From the NCBI GenBank assembly GCA_913009655.1, contig CAJVWI010000006.1:36881-100880 (forward strand): a stretch of 64,000 bases of DNA, read 5' to 3'. Under the pieces are notes generated by a model. That model was not told the DNA's origin. It ran no database searches and saw only the letters and a list, made by a program, of their open reading frames with translations. This DNA is from an uncultured Cryomorphaceae bacterium (GTDB lineage: Bacteria > Bacteroidota > Bacteroidia > Flavobacteriales > Schleiferiaceae). Positions 32,390 to 40,267 of the stretch are shown here, in pieces (position 1 is the first letter of the stretch; each line of letters opens with the position of its first letter). The position numbers were made by a program, and so were the translations under genes.

Positions 32390-34089
32390 TGCGATTATTA
32401 AATAAAATATCTTTTTTTACTTTTTTTCTTCTAATATTTTATATTTCATCCAATAGTATAAAAAGCCAGAGCCTACCGGTAAAGTTTGCATGGATTCAAA
32501 GCCCTTTGAAGAGTCATGAAACAAATGATTGGAAGACATGGTTAAACGAGAAATCAAATGTTGATGAACCATTTGAATGGCAATCACTGCAAACGATTAA
32601 ATCTGCAGGAGGAGAACATGTAAAATTTGGATTGTATTTACATGGATTACCCATAGTTGGAGCACAAGCAAATATCCACATCAAAAATAATGGAGCAGGT
32701 TTAGCAGCATCCTTTGCTTCAATTCCAGATTTAAGAACTCAAAGCCCATCAGCGAAGGCTTCATGTTGGTTTTTTTTAGAAAATAGATTTGTTCAAAGCA
32801 CAGTCCGAGATGAAAAAAGCAGAAATAATTTTGGACCATCAAAGATTCGAATATGGGAAGACCTTAACGGTAATACTATTCACCAACAAAGTCTCTTAGT
32901 TTATTATTCCGATACGATTGGATTGGTAAGTATTTTTAATCCAGATCCATTAACTAAAGCTCAAGTAAATTATGGTGGATCGCATAAAGATCTTAATGAT
33001 CAAAATCTTAATGTATTACAACCCCTTCAGGATACAGCGGAATTATTGTTAAATTATTCTTCTGGAGTCTTTACGCTTAGTAATTTCGCGGCGAATATAT
33101 CCGAATTCGATTCTCCAAGTAACGTTGTTCCTACCTCAAATAATGGAGAATTCATATCTTCAAGAAGTGATCCGGAATTTGAGATGACCAATGCCCTATT
33201 TCACATAACAAAAATGAAATATCGAATTGACAGCCTAGGATTTAGTCATCTAGTTAATTATTCCATCCCTGTGGATGTAAATGCAATGAATGGTTCTGAC
33301 AATTCAGCTTTTGATCCAAGTACATCTCCACCATCTCTTCTTTTCGGGGAAGGCGGAGTAGATGATGCGGAAGATGCTGATGTCATAATTCATGAATATT
33401 CCCATGCGATTTCACATAGCGCCTCACCAAATAGTCTATTTGGGATAGAAAGACAATGCCTAGATGAAGCATTGGGTGATTATTTTGCTTCAAGCTATTC
33501 ACGAAATATAAATTATTTTAATTGGGAAAACGTATTTTCCTGGGATGGTCATAATGAATTCTGGAGTGGTCGATCTGCTGTAAATTCTCAAATGAAAATG
33601 TATCCTAATATATCTTTTTCAGGAATCTATGAGCATACTGACTTATTTGTAGATCCCCTGATGCAGCTATGGATTAAATATGGTTCAGAGACTGTTGACA
33701 AACTCATTCTTGAGTCAATTCACAACTGGACATCTGGCATGACATTTCCAGTAGCTGCAAATTGGGTATTAGCAGCGGATTCAGCTCTCTTTTCAGGAGC
33801 GCACTCAAATGACATTCATTTAGAATTTGCCAAATGGCAAATCCTTACCCCCCAGGCTAGCAACCCAAGTAATACAGGAGAAAAAATAAATTTTGATTTT
33901 TTCACCTCAGGAGTTTGGACTGTCCCTGAAATTATTCAAGGTGAAAAAGCTGAAATATCTAATGGAAATGGTAAAATTATGTGGTCGGGACCTTTACCCA
34001 AATTATTGAACTTAACATATTGGAATTCAGGAGTTTATTACCTAAAAACATCATCGAAATTCTCAAAGTTGATGCTTTATAAAAAATAA
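32389..34089 (+). CDS. Secreted thermolysin/fungalysin-like zinc metallopeptidase, T9SS cargo
   Basis: A 566-residue exported protease. A signal peptide (FFTFFLLIFYISSNSIKSQS) is followed by a propeptide-like region resembling FTP domains (HVKFGLYLHGLPIVGAQANI). The catalytic zinc site is H335-E336-Y-S-H339, with the third ligand E360 in LDEALGDYFASSY. This is the gluzincin HExxH...E arrangement of families M4/M36. The C-terminus (YWNSGVYYLKTSSKFSKLML, then YKK) looks like a type A T9SS sorting domain, so the enzyme is probably exported or surface-anchored through T9SS (PorD at 23736). It overlaps ribD by 1 nt and the convergent thioesterase by 13 nt. Confidence 0.82.
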   Translation: MRLLNKISFFTFFLLIFYISSNSIKSQSLPVKFAWIQSPLKSHETNDWKTWLNEKSNVDEPFEWQSLQTIKSAGGEHVKFGLYLHGLPIVGAQANIHIKNNGAGLAASFASIPDLRTQSPSAKASCWFFLENRFVQSTVRDEKSRNNFGPSKIRIWEDLNGNTIHQQSLLVYYSDTIGLVSIFNPDPLTKAQVNYGGSHKDLNDQNLNVLQPLQDTAELLLNYSSGVFTLSNFAANISEFDSPSNVVPTSNNGEFISSRSDPEFEMTNALFHITKMKYRIDSLGFSHLVNYSIPVDVNAMNGSDNSAFDPSTSPPSLLFGEGGVDDAEDADVIIHEYSHAISHSASPNSLFGIERQCLDEALGDYFASSYSRNINYFNWENVFSWDGHNEFWSGRSAVNSQMKMYPNISFSGIYEHTDLFVDPLMQLWIKYGSETVDKLILESIHNWTSGMTFPVAANWVLAADSALFSGAHSNDIHLEFAKWQILTPQASNPSNTGEKINFDFFTSGVWTVPEIIQGEKAEISNGNGKIMWSGPLPKLLNLTYWNSGVYYLKTSSKFSKLMLYKK

Positions 34090-34487
34090 GATTTTAGAGC
34101 ATTTAATATTTCTTTGGGCATCGCTTGAGGTCTTCCCGTAGCAACGGATGCGGAAACTAAAATAACTTCTGCTATTGTAGCTAAATCTCCATTCTCATTA
34201 AAAATTTTATAACTAAAAGGTATTCTTGTTCCTTCAGGTAATTTTGATATTCTAGTTTCAACTGTTATTTGTTCATCGTATCGAATCGGAATTTTATATT
34301 TTATTTCTAAGGACGAAACTGGCAACATGACACCCTTTTCTTCAAGGTCTCGATATCTAATTCCAAGTTCTCTAAGTGCCTCTACTCTGCCCATTTCTAG
34401 AAAGGCAGGATAATTACCATAGTAACAATATCCCATCTGATCAGTTTCCGCGTATCTGACTCTAATTTTACATGTTGAAACAACCAT
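34077..34487 (-). CDS. Acyl-CoA thioesterase, 4HBT hot-dog fold (YbgC-like)
   Basis: A 136-residue hot-dog fold protein. RVRYAETDQMGYCYYGNYPA is the 4-hydroxybenzoyl-CoA thioesterase motif, with the catalytic aspartate in ETDQMG. FLEMGRVEALRELGI continues the signature and IPFSYKIFNENGDLATIAEV forms the central strands. Relatives hydrolyse acyl-CoA or acyl-ACP esters and associate with membranes or lipid synthesis. The exact acyl substrate cannot be inferred. The gene stands alone, its 3' end overlapping the peptidase gene by 13 nt. Confidence 0.88.
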   Translation of the reverse strand: MVVSTCKIRVRYAETDQMGYCYYGNYPAFLEMGRVEALRELGIRYRDLEEKGVMLPVSSLEIKYKIPIRYDEQITVETRISKLPEGTRIPFSYKIFNENGDLATIAEVILVSASVATGRPQAMPKEILNALKSYFL

Positions 34488-34726
34488 TTAAATTTGAATT
34501 ACATTGTTCATTATGAATTACTTAAATATATTTTTATTGAGCTTCAAGAGCATAGCAAAAATTAAACATGAGTAAAAAAAACTTTAAAATCAATAGTCAA
34601 ACAATTTTTTTTCAACGGATTTTATTGACACTTTCGCTTACCGATATGATAGTTCATGTGAGACACTTTTGTCTCAATTTTGACACATATCATTTAATAG
34701 ATAAAAGTAAAGAATTTTAAAGACAC
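34488..34726. other. Longest intergenic region of the window (upstream of dnaA)
   Basis: This 239-nt AT-rich region separates the divergent thioesterase and dnaA genes. It holds a perfect inverted repeat (34659-34676) and four GACAC-containing stretches. These are TTGACAC near 34625, GAGACAC near 34660, TTGACAC near 34680 and AGACAC just before the dnaA ATG. I found no DnaA box (TTATCCACA) and no cluster of near matches, so an origin is not supported here. No TAnnTTTG element is seen before dnaA. Confidence 0.6.
34659..34676. promoter_or_regulatory. Perfect inverted repeat upstream of dnaA
   Basis: TGAGACA, CTTT, TGTCTCA forms a perfect 7-bp inverted repeat of 18 bp centred about 60 nt before the dnaA ATG. 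It has no following T-run and is not placed as a terminator for any gene. An operator controlling dnaA is the simplest reading. The half-site is not a DnaA box. Confidence 0.45.
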
Positions 34727-36163
34727 ATGGAGCACACTGTAGATGCAATTTGGCGAAACTGTTTGATTTATGTTCAAGACAATATAAGCCCGCAAGCTTA
34801 TAAGACATGGTTTTTACCAATTCGTCCAATAAAGCTTCAGGGTAAAGTTATAACACTCCAAGTCCCAAGTAAATTTGTATATGAATGGCTAGAAGCTCAT
34901 TATATCAAGCTGCTAAAGTCTGCAATAACCAAAGAACTAGGGTCAGATGCTCGACTCGTGTATTCAATAGTCATGGATCAAGATACTGCTCATTTAGAGG
35001 TAAATAAAGTAGACATACCCTCTTCAAATAGACTTCCAATTGAAAATCAAAAAGTTTCCTTACCTGCCAAAATTGGAGGTGACGAAGGAATTAAAAATCC
35101 TTTTGTCATCCCGGGATTAAAAAAAGTGAACATAGAAAGCCAACTTAATCTTAACTATACTTTTGAGAACTTTATTGAAGGTGACTGCAATAGACTCGCA
35201 AGGTCAGCTGGATACGCTGTTGCTCAAAAACCTGGAGGGACTTCATTCAATCCTTTACTTATCTATGGTGGAGTTGGTCTAGGAAAGACTCATCTTGCTC
35301 ATTCAATAGGAATAGAAATTAAAGATAGGTTTCCAGACAAAACTGTGCTTTATGTATCTGCCGAAAGATTCACTCAGCAGTTTATTGATTCTATTCGTAA
35401 TAATTCTAAAAATGATTTTGTTCATTTCTATCAATTAATTGATGTTTTAATAATGGATGATGTCCAGTCATTTAGTGGAAAGGAAAAAACTCAAGATGTT
35501 TTCTTTGAAATTTTCAATCACTTGCACCAACAGGGCAAACAAGTAATCCTCACTTCAGATAGAGCTCCAGTTGACTTGCAAGGCATGGAGCAGCGTCTGT
35601 TGTCTAGATTTAAATGGGGTCTTTCTGCTGATTTACAAAAACCGGACTTAGAAACCCGAATAGCGATCTTACGTCAAAAATTATATTCAGACGGAATCGA
35701 AATGCCAGATGATGTTGTTGAATATCTTGCATATAGCATCACAACCAATGTTAGGGAGCTAGAAGGTGCCTTAATTTCTCTTCTCGCTCAATCTTCATTG
35801 AATAGAAAAAAAATCACTGTTGAGCTCGCGAAACAAATGATCGACAAGTTTGTCAAAAACACAACCAGAGAAATTAGTGTTGACTTCATTCAAAAAGTAG
35901 TTTGTGATTATTTTGACATGCCAGTGGAACTTCTTAAGAGCAAAACACGAAAAAGAGAAATTGTCCAAGCAAGGCAACTTACCATGTTTTTTGCAAAAAA
36001 AATGACGAAAAACAGTCTAGCTGCAATAGGTGCGCAGTGTGGAAATAAAGATCACGCAACCGTCTTACATGCGTGTAGAACGGTAAGCAACTTGGCAGAA
36101 ACAGACAAAAGGTTCAGAGTATTTGTTGATGATTTGAAGAAAAAGTTGACATTGGTGGGATGA
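34727..36163 (+). CDS. dnaA: Chromosomal replication initiator protein DnaA
   Basis: DnaA is the AAA+ initiator that opens oriC. The 478-residue protein has domain I (about 1-85, PQAYKTWFLPIRPIKLQGKV), a short linker and the AAA+ core. The core has Walker A YGGVGLGKTHLAHSIG, Walker B VLIMDDVQSFSGKEKTQ, and sensor regions SRFKWGLSADLQKPD and TTNVRELEGALISLLAQ. The C-terminal DNA-binding domain IV contains the signature GNKDHATVLHACRTV. dnaN is not adjacent. It overlaps the phosphatase gene by 4 nt (ATGA), and a chain of plus-strand genes follows. Confidence 0.98.
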   Translation: MEHTVDAIWRNCLIYVQDNISPQAYKTWFLPIRPIKLQGKVITLQVPSKFVYEWLEAHYIKLLKSAITKELGSDARLVYSIVMDQDTAHLEVNKVDIPSSNRLPIENQKVSLPAKIGGDEGIKNPFVIPGLKKVNIESQLNLNYTFENFIEGDCNRLARSAGYAVAQKPGGTSFNPLLIYGGVGLGKTHLAHSIGIEIKDRFPDKTVLYVSAERFTQQFIDSIRNNSKNDFVHFYQLIDVLIMDDVQSFSGKEKTQDVFFEIFNHLHQQGKQVILTSDRAPVDLQGMEQRLLSRFKWGLSADLQKPDLETRIAILRQKLYSDGIEMPDDVVEYLAYSITTNVRELEGALISLLAQSSLNRKKITVELAKQMIDKFVKNTTREISVDFIQKVVCDYFDMPVELLKSKTRKREIVQARQLTMFFAKKMTKNSLAAIGAQCGNKDHATVLHACRTVSNLAETDKRFRVFVDDLKKKLTLVG

Positions 36164-36660
36164 CACCAAAATCTATTCTCTTTGTATGTTTAGGGAATAT
36201 TTGTCGTTCCCCTGTTGCCCAAGGAGTATTTCAAAGTTTATTACATGACAGAATTGGATCTGATTTATCCAAAAAATGGTTTCTGGATTCCGCAGGAACA
36301 TCTGACTACCATACCCAGGAAGCCCCGGATATAAGGGCACAGCAATCGACACTTATTCATAACATTGATATTTCACATCAAAGATCCAGGCAATTTAAAT
36401 TAGATGACTTTAATAAGTTTGATCAAATATTTGTGATGGATGCGTCCAACTATACAAACATTTTAAAATTATCCAAAAACCCAATTCACAAAAATAAAAT
36501 CCACTTGTTCCTGGACTCTACTTACCCAAACGAAAACCGTCAAGTTCCTGATCCTTATTTTGGAGGAAATGATGGTTTTGAAAATGTATTCCAAATGTTA
36601 AAAAAAGCATCATTAGACTGGTTAAATAAATGGACATCGGTAAAAGATTCTATAAAATGA
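36160..36660 (+). CDS. Low-molecular-weight protein tyrosine phosphatase
   Basis: A 166-residue cytosolic phosphatase with the LMW-PTP signature C10-LGNIC-R16-S at the N-terminus and the general-acid aspartate in VPDPYFGG near the C-terminus. LDSAGTSDYHTQEAPDIRAQ and the later MDASNYTNIL are standard family blocks. Some relatives dephosphorylate tyrosine kinases of polysaccharide export, others are arsenate reductases. The lack of additional cysteines favours the phosphatase. It is coupled by 4-nt overlaps to dnaA upstream and to the methylase gene downstream, an arrangement that suggests co-expression rather than a replication role. Confidence 0.92.
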   Translation: MTPKSILFVCLGNICRSPVAQGVFQSLLHDRIGSDLSKKWFLDSAGTSDYHTQEAPDIRAQQSTLIHNIDISHQRSRQFKLDDFNKFDQIFVMDASNYTNILKLSKNPIHKNKIHLFLDSTYPNENRQVPDPYFGGNDGFENVFQMLKKASLDWLNKWTSVKDSIK

Positions 36661-37382
36661 GTTTTGGCACGCTGCATTTATTCCCGGTTCCAATTTCTGA
36701 CTTTAACCACAAAAGCACTATTCCCCTCGGTTTAATTGACTGTGCCGATAATATTAAAGACTGGATAGTTGAGACTCCAAAAATTGCTAGAAAAAAAATA
36801 AAAATTATCTCACCAAACATACCCATTTCAGAGCATCGTTTATTTCCATTGGATAAATTTCGTAAAGAAAATAATGACTCTCGACTCCTTGAACCTTGCT
36901 TAAATGGTCTCAACATGGGATTAATATCTGACGCTGGAGCCCCAGCAATTGCCGACCCAGGGAGCATAATAATTGAGACGGCTCACAGATTAGGAATACA
37001 AGTTAAACCTTGGGTAGGTCCATCTTCAATATTTCTAGGTCTGATGGCTAGTGGCTTTAATGGTCAAAATTTTAGCTTTATTGGATATTTGCCTCATGAC
37101 AAATCAGACAGAAAGAAACTTCTTTTAAGATCAGAAAAAGATGTTAGAAATGGCATTACGCAAATTTTCATAGAAACCCCTTACCGAAATACAAAACTCA
37201 TTGAGGAACTCTGCGGACTAATGGGGCCTGATATATTTTTGTGCGCAGCAGCAAACCTGAATAGTGAAACAGAATTTATACTCAGTAAGCCAATAGCGGA
37301 ATGGAGAAAAATCAAAAAATTTGAGAATTTTCATAAAGCACCTACCATTTTTCTTTTGGGAAGGTCGAATAAATTAACTTGA
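36657..37382 (+). CDS. RsmI-like SAM-dependent methyltransferase (tetrapyrrole methylase fold)
   Basis: The 241-residue protein has the RsmI-type fold. GLISDAGAPAIADPGSIIIE is the SAM-binding AGxPxxxDPG segment, KPWVGPSSIFLGLMASGF is the next conserved loop, and FIETPYRNTKLIEELC resembles the substrate-site block. RsmI itself 2'-O-methylates C1402 of 16S rRNA. The shorter N-terminus (FGTLHLFPVPISD) is typical of a second Bacteroidota paralogue, so the substrate is uncertain. I start at ATG 36657, which forms ATGA with the phosphatase stop; an ATG at 36630 would overlap it by 31 nt. Confidence 0.82.
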   Translation: MSFGTLHLFPVPISDFNHKSTIPLGLIDCADNIKDWIVETPKIARKKIKIISPNIPISEHRLFPLDKFRKENNDSRLLEPCLNGLNMGLISDAGAPAIADPGSIIIETAHRLGIQVKPWVGPSSIFLGLMASGFNGQNFSFIGYLPHDKSDRKKLLLRSEKDVRNGITQIFIETPYRNTKLIEELCGLMGPDIFLCAAANLNSETEFILSKPIAEWRKIKKFENFHKAPTIFLLGRSNKLT

Positions 37383-37426
37383 TATTCTTCTCATCAATCA
37401 ATAGATCATAGGAAAAAGAGGTATCG

Positions 37427-37434
37427 TACATTCG
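37427..37434 (+). promoter_or_regulatory. Possible -7 element for mnmE (leaderless)
   Basis: TACATTCG, one mismatch from TAnnTTTG, is followed by TATA and the GTG start of mnmE. It shares the four-base spacing seen at exact elements elsewhere in the window. The 56-nt gap after the methylase gene has no other feature I can name. Confidence 0.4.
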
Positions 37435-37438
37435 TATA

Positions 37439-38788
37439 GTGAAAACTATCGTTGCACTTTCAACACCAAGCGGGTCAGGAGCTATAGGAATAATTCGTAT
37501 TTCAGGAAACGATTGTCTTTCTATCGCATCCATTCATTTTCCAAAAATTAAATCCTGGACCCCTCGAAAGGCCATTCTTTCCAAATTTTATGAAAAAAAT
37601 GGGGATATTCTCGACGAGGTTTTATTGGTCTATTTCCCTGGCCCAAATTCATACACAGGTGAAGATGTTATCGAAATCAGTTTTCATGGATCATCATACA
37701 TATTGCAATCTGCATTGAAAGAACTTATTCAAAGCGGTGCAGACATTGCTAAAGCGGGAGAGTTTACGCAAAGAGCATTTTTAAATAGTAAATTAGATTT
37801 AGTTCAAGCAGAGGCCGTAGGTGATTTAATTGCCTCCGAATCTCGATCTGCTCATGACCTTGCAATGCGACAGATGAAAGGAAGTGTTTCAATAAGGCTT
37901 CAAGAGCTTAGGCAGCAGCTAATTGATTTCGCAGCACTTATCGAATTGGAATTAGACTTTGTAGAGGAAGATGTTGAATTCGCTCAAAGATCAGCATTGT
38001 ATAAATTATTCCGCGATCTCAAAACTGAGATTGAGAAAATGTTAAATACTTTCACATTAGGTAACGCTATTAAAAATGGCATTCCTTTAATTTTAGCTGG
38101 TGCACCTAATGCTGGGAAATCAACTTTACTTAATCGTTTCTTAGGAGAGGATAGAGCAATCGTAACAGAAGTTGCTGGAACCACCCGTGATAGTATTGAA
38201 GAAAAGTTCCGACTAGGAGATCACCTGTTCCGAATAGTTGATACTGCAGGACTTAGGATAAGTAAAGATGAAGTGGAGAGGTTAGGGATAGAGAGATCTT
38301 GGAAATTAATGTCAGAAGGTCAAATAATATTATTTCTTATTGACCCCACCTGCTGCTCCCTGGAGGAAGCGAAAATACTAGAAGAAGAAATAGTTAATCG
38401 CTCTCCAAATGCTGATATTTTAAAAATTCTCACGAAATCAGATTTATGGGGTGATGTAGATTATCTCAAACATTTTCCAAACACACTTCATACTGGACTC
38501 AATGTTGATTTGAAAAACATACAAACGAAATTATCATCTTTTATAGATGATGATCAATGGAATGGAAGTTCTGATGTTCTGATTGCAAATATTAGACATG
38601 CAGAAGCTTTAAACTCCTCACTAACAAGTCTTAAAAAAGCTGAAGATGGACTTAACAATGGAGTAAGTGGGGAATTTATAGCTTATGAATTAAAAGACGC
38701 CTTGTATAGCCTAGGAAGTATAACAGGAGAAGTGGTTGCTGATGACCTATTGTCAAGTGTTTTCGGAAGGTTTTGCATTGGGAAATAA
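37439..38788 (+). CDS. mnmE: tRNA uridine-5-carboxymethylaminomethyl modification GTPase MnmE
   Basis: MnmE works with MnmG to make cmnm5U34 in tRNA anticodons. From a GTG start the 449-residue protein begins TIVALSTPSGSGAIGIIRIS. A formyl-THF-binding N-domain with PGPNSYTGEDVIEISFHGS follows, then the G-domain GAPNAGKSTLLNRFLGEDRA with TEVAGTTRDSIEE. It ends in the invariant FGRFCIGK, so it is complete. The last 16 nt of the gene lie beside the start region of the next gene. The partner mnmG is not in the window. Confidence 0.97.
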   Translation: MKTIVALSTPSGSGAIGIIRISGNDCLSIASIHFPKIKSWTPRKAILSKFYEKNGDILDEVLLVYFPGPNSYTGEDVIEISFHGSSYILQSALKELIQSGADIAKAGEFTQRAFLNSKLDLVQAEAVGDLIASESRSAHDLAMRQMKGSVSIRLQELRQQLIDFAALIELELDFVEEDVEFAQRSALYKLFRDLKTEIEKMLNTFTLGNAIKNGIPLILAGAPNAGKSTLLNRFLGEDRAIVTEVAGTTRDSIEEKFRLGDHLFRIVDTAGLRISKDEVERLGIERSWKLMSEGQIILFLIDPTCCSLEEAKILEEEIVNRSPNADILKILTKSDLWGDVDYLKHFPNTLHTGLNVDLKNIQTKLSSFIDDDQWNGSSDVLIANIRHAEALNSSLTSLKKAEDGLNNGVSGEFIAYELKDALYSLGSITGEVVADDLLSSVFGRFCIGK

Positions 38789-38799
38789 ACAAGATAGTG

Positions 38800-39732
38800 A
38801 TGAAAATGAAAATAAATAAATTTTCGAAACTTCTTAGGATTTTCATTGTTCTTTCAACATTAACCTCAAACAGACTAATTTGTCAAGTCAGCATTCATGT
38901 TCTTGGTATAGCGCAAGATGCGGGAAGACCGCAAGCAGGTTGCATAAAGGCATGTTGTGTGGATGCTTATGGTGATCATCTCCCTAGCTCGTTGCGAACG
39001 AGTCTAGGTATCACTCTTCCAGATAGCAATGCTATCCTTGTAGAAGCAACGCCCGACTTAACAGCTCAATGGAGTCACCTGAGTAAATTAAATAATAACA
39101 TTTCTCCGAACACCATTTTAGTGACTCATGCCCATATTGGCCATTATACGGGACTAATAAATCTTGGAAGAGAAGCGATGAACACAAATAATATTGATGT
39201 TTTTAGTGGCCCAAGGTTTACAAATTTTTTAAAAAACAACGGGCCATGGAGTCAACTTGTAGAATTCAATAATATTCATTTAAGAGAATTTAATGAAAAA
39301 CAGTCAATACATTTTTCTGAATTAAAGATTAGAGCACTTAAAGTCCCTCACCGTGATGAATATTCCGAAACATATGGATACCTTTTCGAAGGCAAAACAA
39401 AAACACTACTTTTTATTCCGGATATTGACAAATGGGCAAAGTGGAAAATAGACATAGACAGTCTAATAAAAACAGTCAATTATGCCCTTTTAGACGGAAC
39501 TTTCTATGGTCAATCTGAACTACCAAATAGAAATTTGTCTGAAATTCCTCATCCATTTGTTTCTGAAAGTATCAAACAATGGGAAAACTGGGAAGCAAAG
39601 GAAAAAGCGAAAGTCTTTTTTATCCACTTTAATCATAGCAACAGGTTATTTGACAGCCGAAGCAAGGAGTATTTATATGTTTATGAAAAAGGATTCAATA
39701 TTGCCGCAACTGGTATGCGTTTTGAACTATGA
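38800..39732 (+). CDS. Exported PqqB-like metallo-beta-lactamase-fold protein
   Basis: A 310-residue protein with an N-terminal signal-like segment (FSKLLRIFIVLSTLTSNRLI) and an MBL fold related to PqqB. SIHVLGIAQDAGRPQAGCIK matches the first strand and glycine/cysteine loop of PqqB. VTHAHIGHYTGLINLGREAM is the metal motif. In most MBL enzymes this reads HxHxDH, but here the aspartate is glycine (HAHIGH), and PqqB itself varies at this motif. No other pqq gene is present, so PQQ synthesis is not implied. I start at ATG 38800; an ATG at 38773 overlaps mnmE and adds nothing family-like. It overlaps the next gene by 4 nt (ATGA). Confidence 0.78.
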   Translation: MKMKINKFSKLLRIFIVLSTLTSNRLICQVSIHVLGIAQDAGRPQAGCIKACCVDAYGDHLPSSLRTSLGITLPDSNAILVEATPDLTAQWSHLSKLNNNISPNTILVTHAHIGHYTGLINLGREAMNTNNIDVFSGPRFTNFLKNNGPWSQLVEFNNIHLREFNEKQSIHFSELKIRALKVPHRDEYSETYGYLFEGKTKTLLFIPDIDKWAKWKIDIDSLIKTVNYALLDGTFYGQSELPNRNLSEIPHPFVSESIKQWENWEAKEKAKVFFIHFNHSNRLFDSRSKEYLYVYEKGFNIAATGMRFEL

Positions 39733-40244
39733 ATACTAATTTATCCATGAAAAAAATATTTTTTACATTATCGTTGGGACTTCTAAGTTTCTTTGCATTT
39801 TCGTCGCCGCCCCACCCGTATCATGTATCGTCTGCTAAATTATCTCTCTCGATAAAAACTAGTGAATGGAAGCTAAGTAAAAAAGTCTTTACTGAAGACC
39901 TAGAACTCGCCCTCTCCGCGATCAATGATACTAGTGTTAGACTAGATTTAATGAATGAGAAAAATCATACATTATTAGAAGAATATGTGAATTCCAAAAT
40001 TCAAATTTTTAAGATCAGTGGAAAACCTGTCGATTATGAAATTCTCGGATATACTTACAGTCCAGAATCGATTAACATTGAAATAAGATTCAAATGTGGT
40101 AGGAGGTTTGAAATACATGACGAGTTCCTTTTTGATCTATTTAAAGATCACAAAAACATCTATGCTATCCGGAAAGACCCACAAAAAGGATTCAATCAGC
40201 ACGAAGTAACAACAGCCAACTCCACTATATTTACAGTTCTTTAA
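39729..40244 (+). CDS. DUF6702 family exported protein
   Basis: A 171-residue protein with a signal peptide (MKKIFFTLSLGLLSFFAFSS) and mature start PPHPYHVSSAKLSLSIKTSE. The HPYHVS start and WKLSKKVFTEDLELALSA are what I recognise as DUF6702 of Bacteroidota, small periplasmic or outer-membrane-associated beta proteins. As I recall, they are commonly encoded beside an M1-type peptidase, as here (23-nt gap). The start may be ATG 39729, forming ATGA with the upstream stop, or ATG 39747 directly at the signal peptide. The function is unknown. A role alongside the peptidase is a context inference. Confidence 0.75.
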   Translation: MNTNLSMKKIFFTLSLGLLSFFAFSSPPHPYHVSSAKLSLSIKTSEWKLSKKVFTEDLELALSAINDTSVRLDLMNEKNHTLLEEYVNSKIQIFKISGKPVDYEILGYTYSPESINIEIRFKCGRRFEIHDEFLFDLFKDHKNIYAIRKDPQKGFNQHEVTTANSTIFTVL

Positions 40245-40267
40245 AAACGCTACAAAAAGTCTCTATT

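Noticed and set aside
34488..34726. Intergenic region before dnaA as oriC.
   Set aside because: No DnaA boxes or near matches are seen there; the inverted repeat and GACAC motifs are unrelated to the box consensus.
36160..36660. Arsenate reductase (ArsC) instead of tyrosine phosphatase.
   Set aside because: Only the CxxxxxR loop is shared. The extra cysteines of the ArsC relay are not present and no ars genes are nearby.
38800..39732. PQQ cofactor biosynthesis, suggested by the PqqB-like protein.
   Set aside because: No other pqq gene is in the window, the metal motif differs, and the protein appears to be exported.
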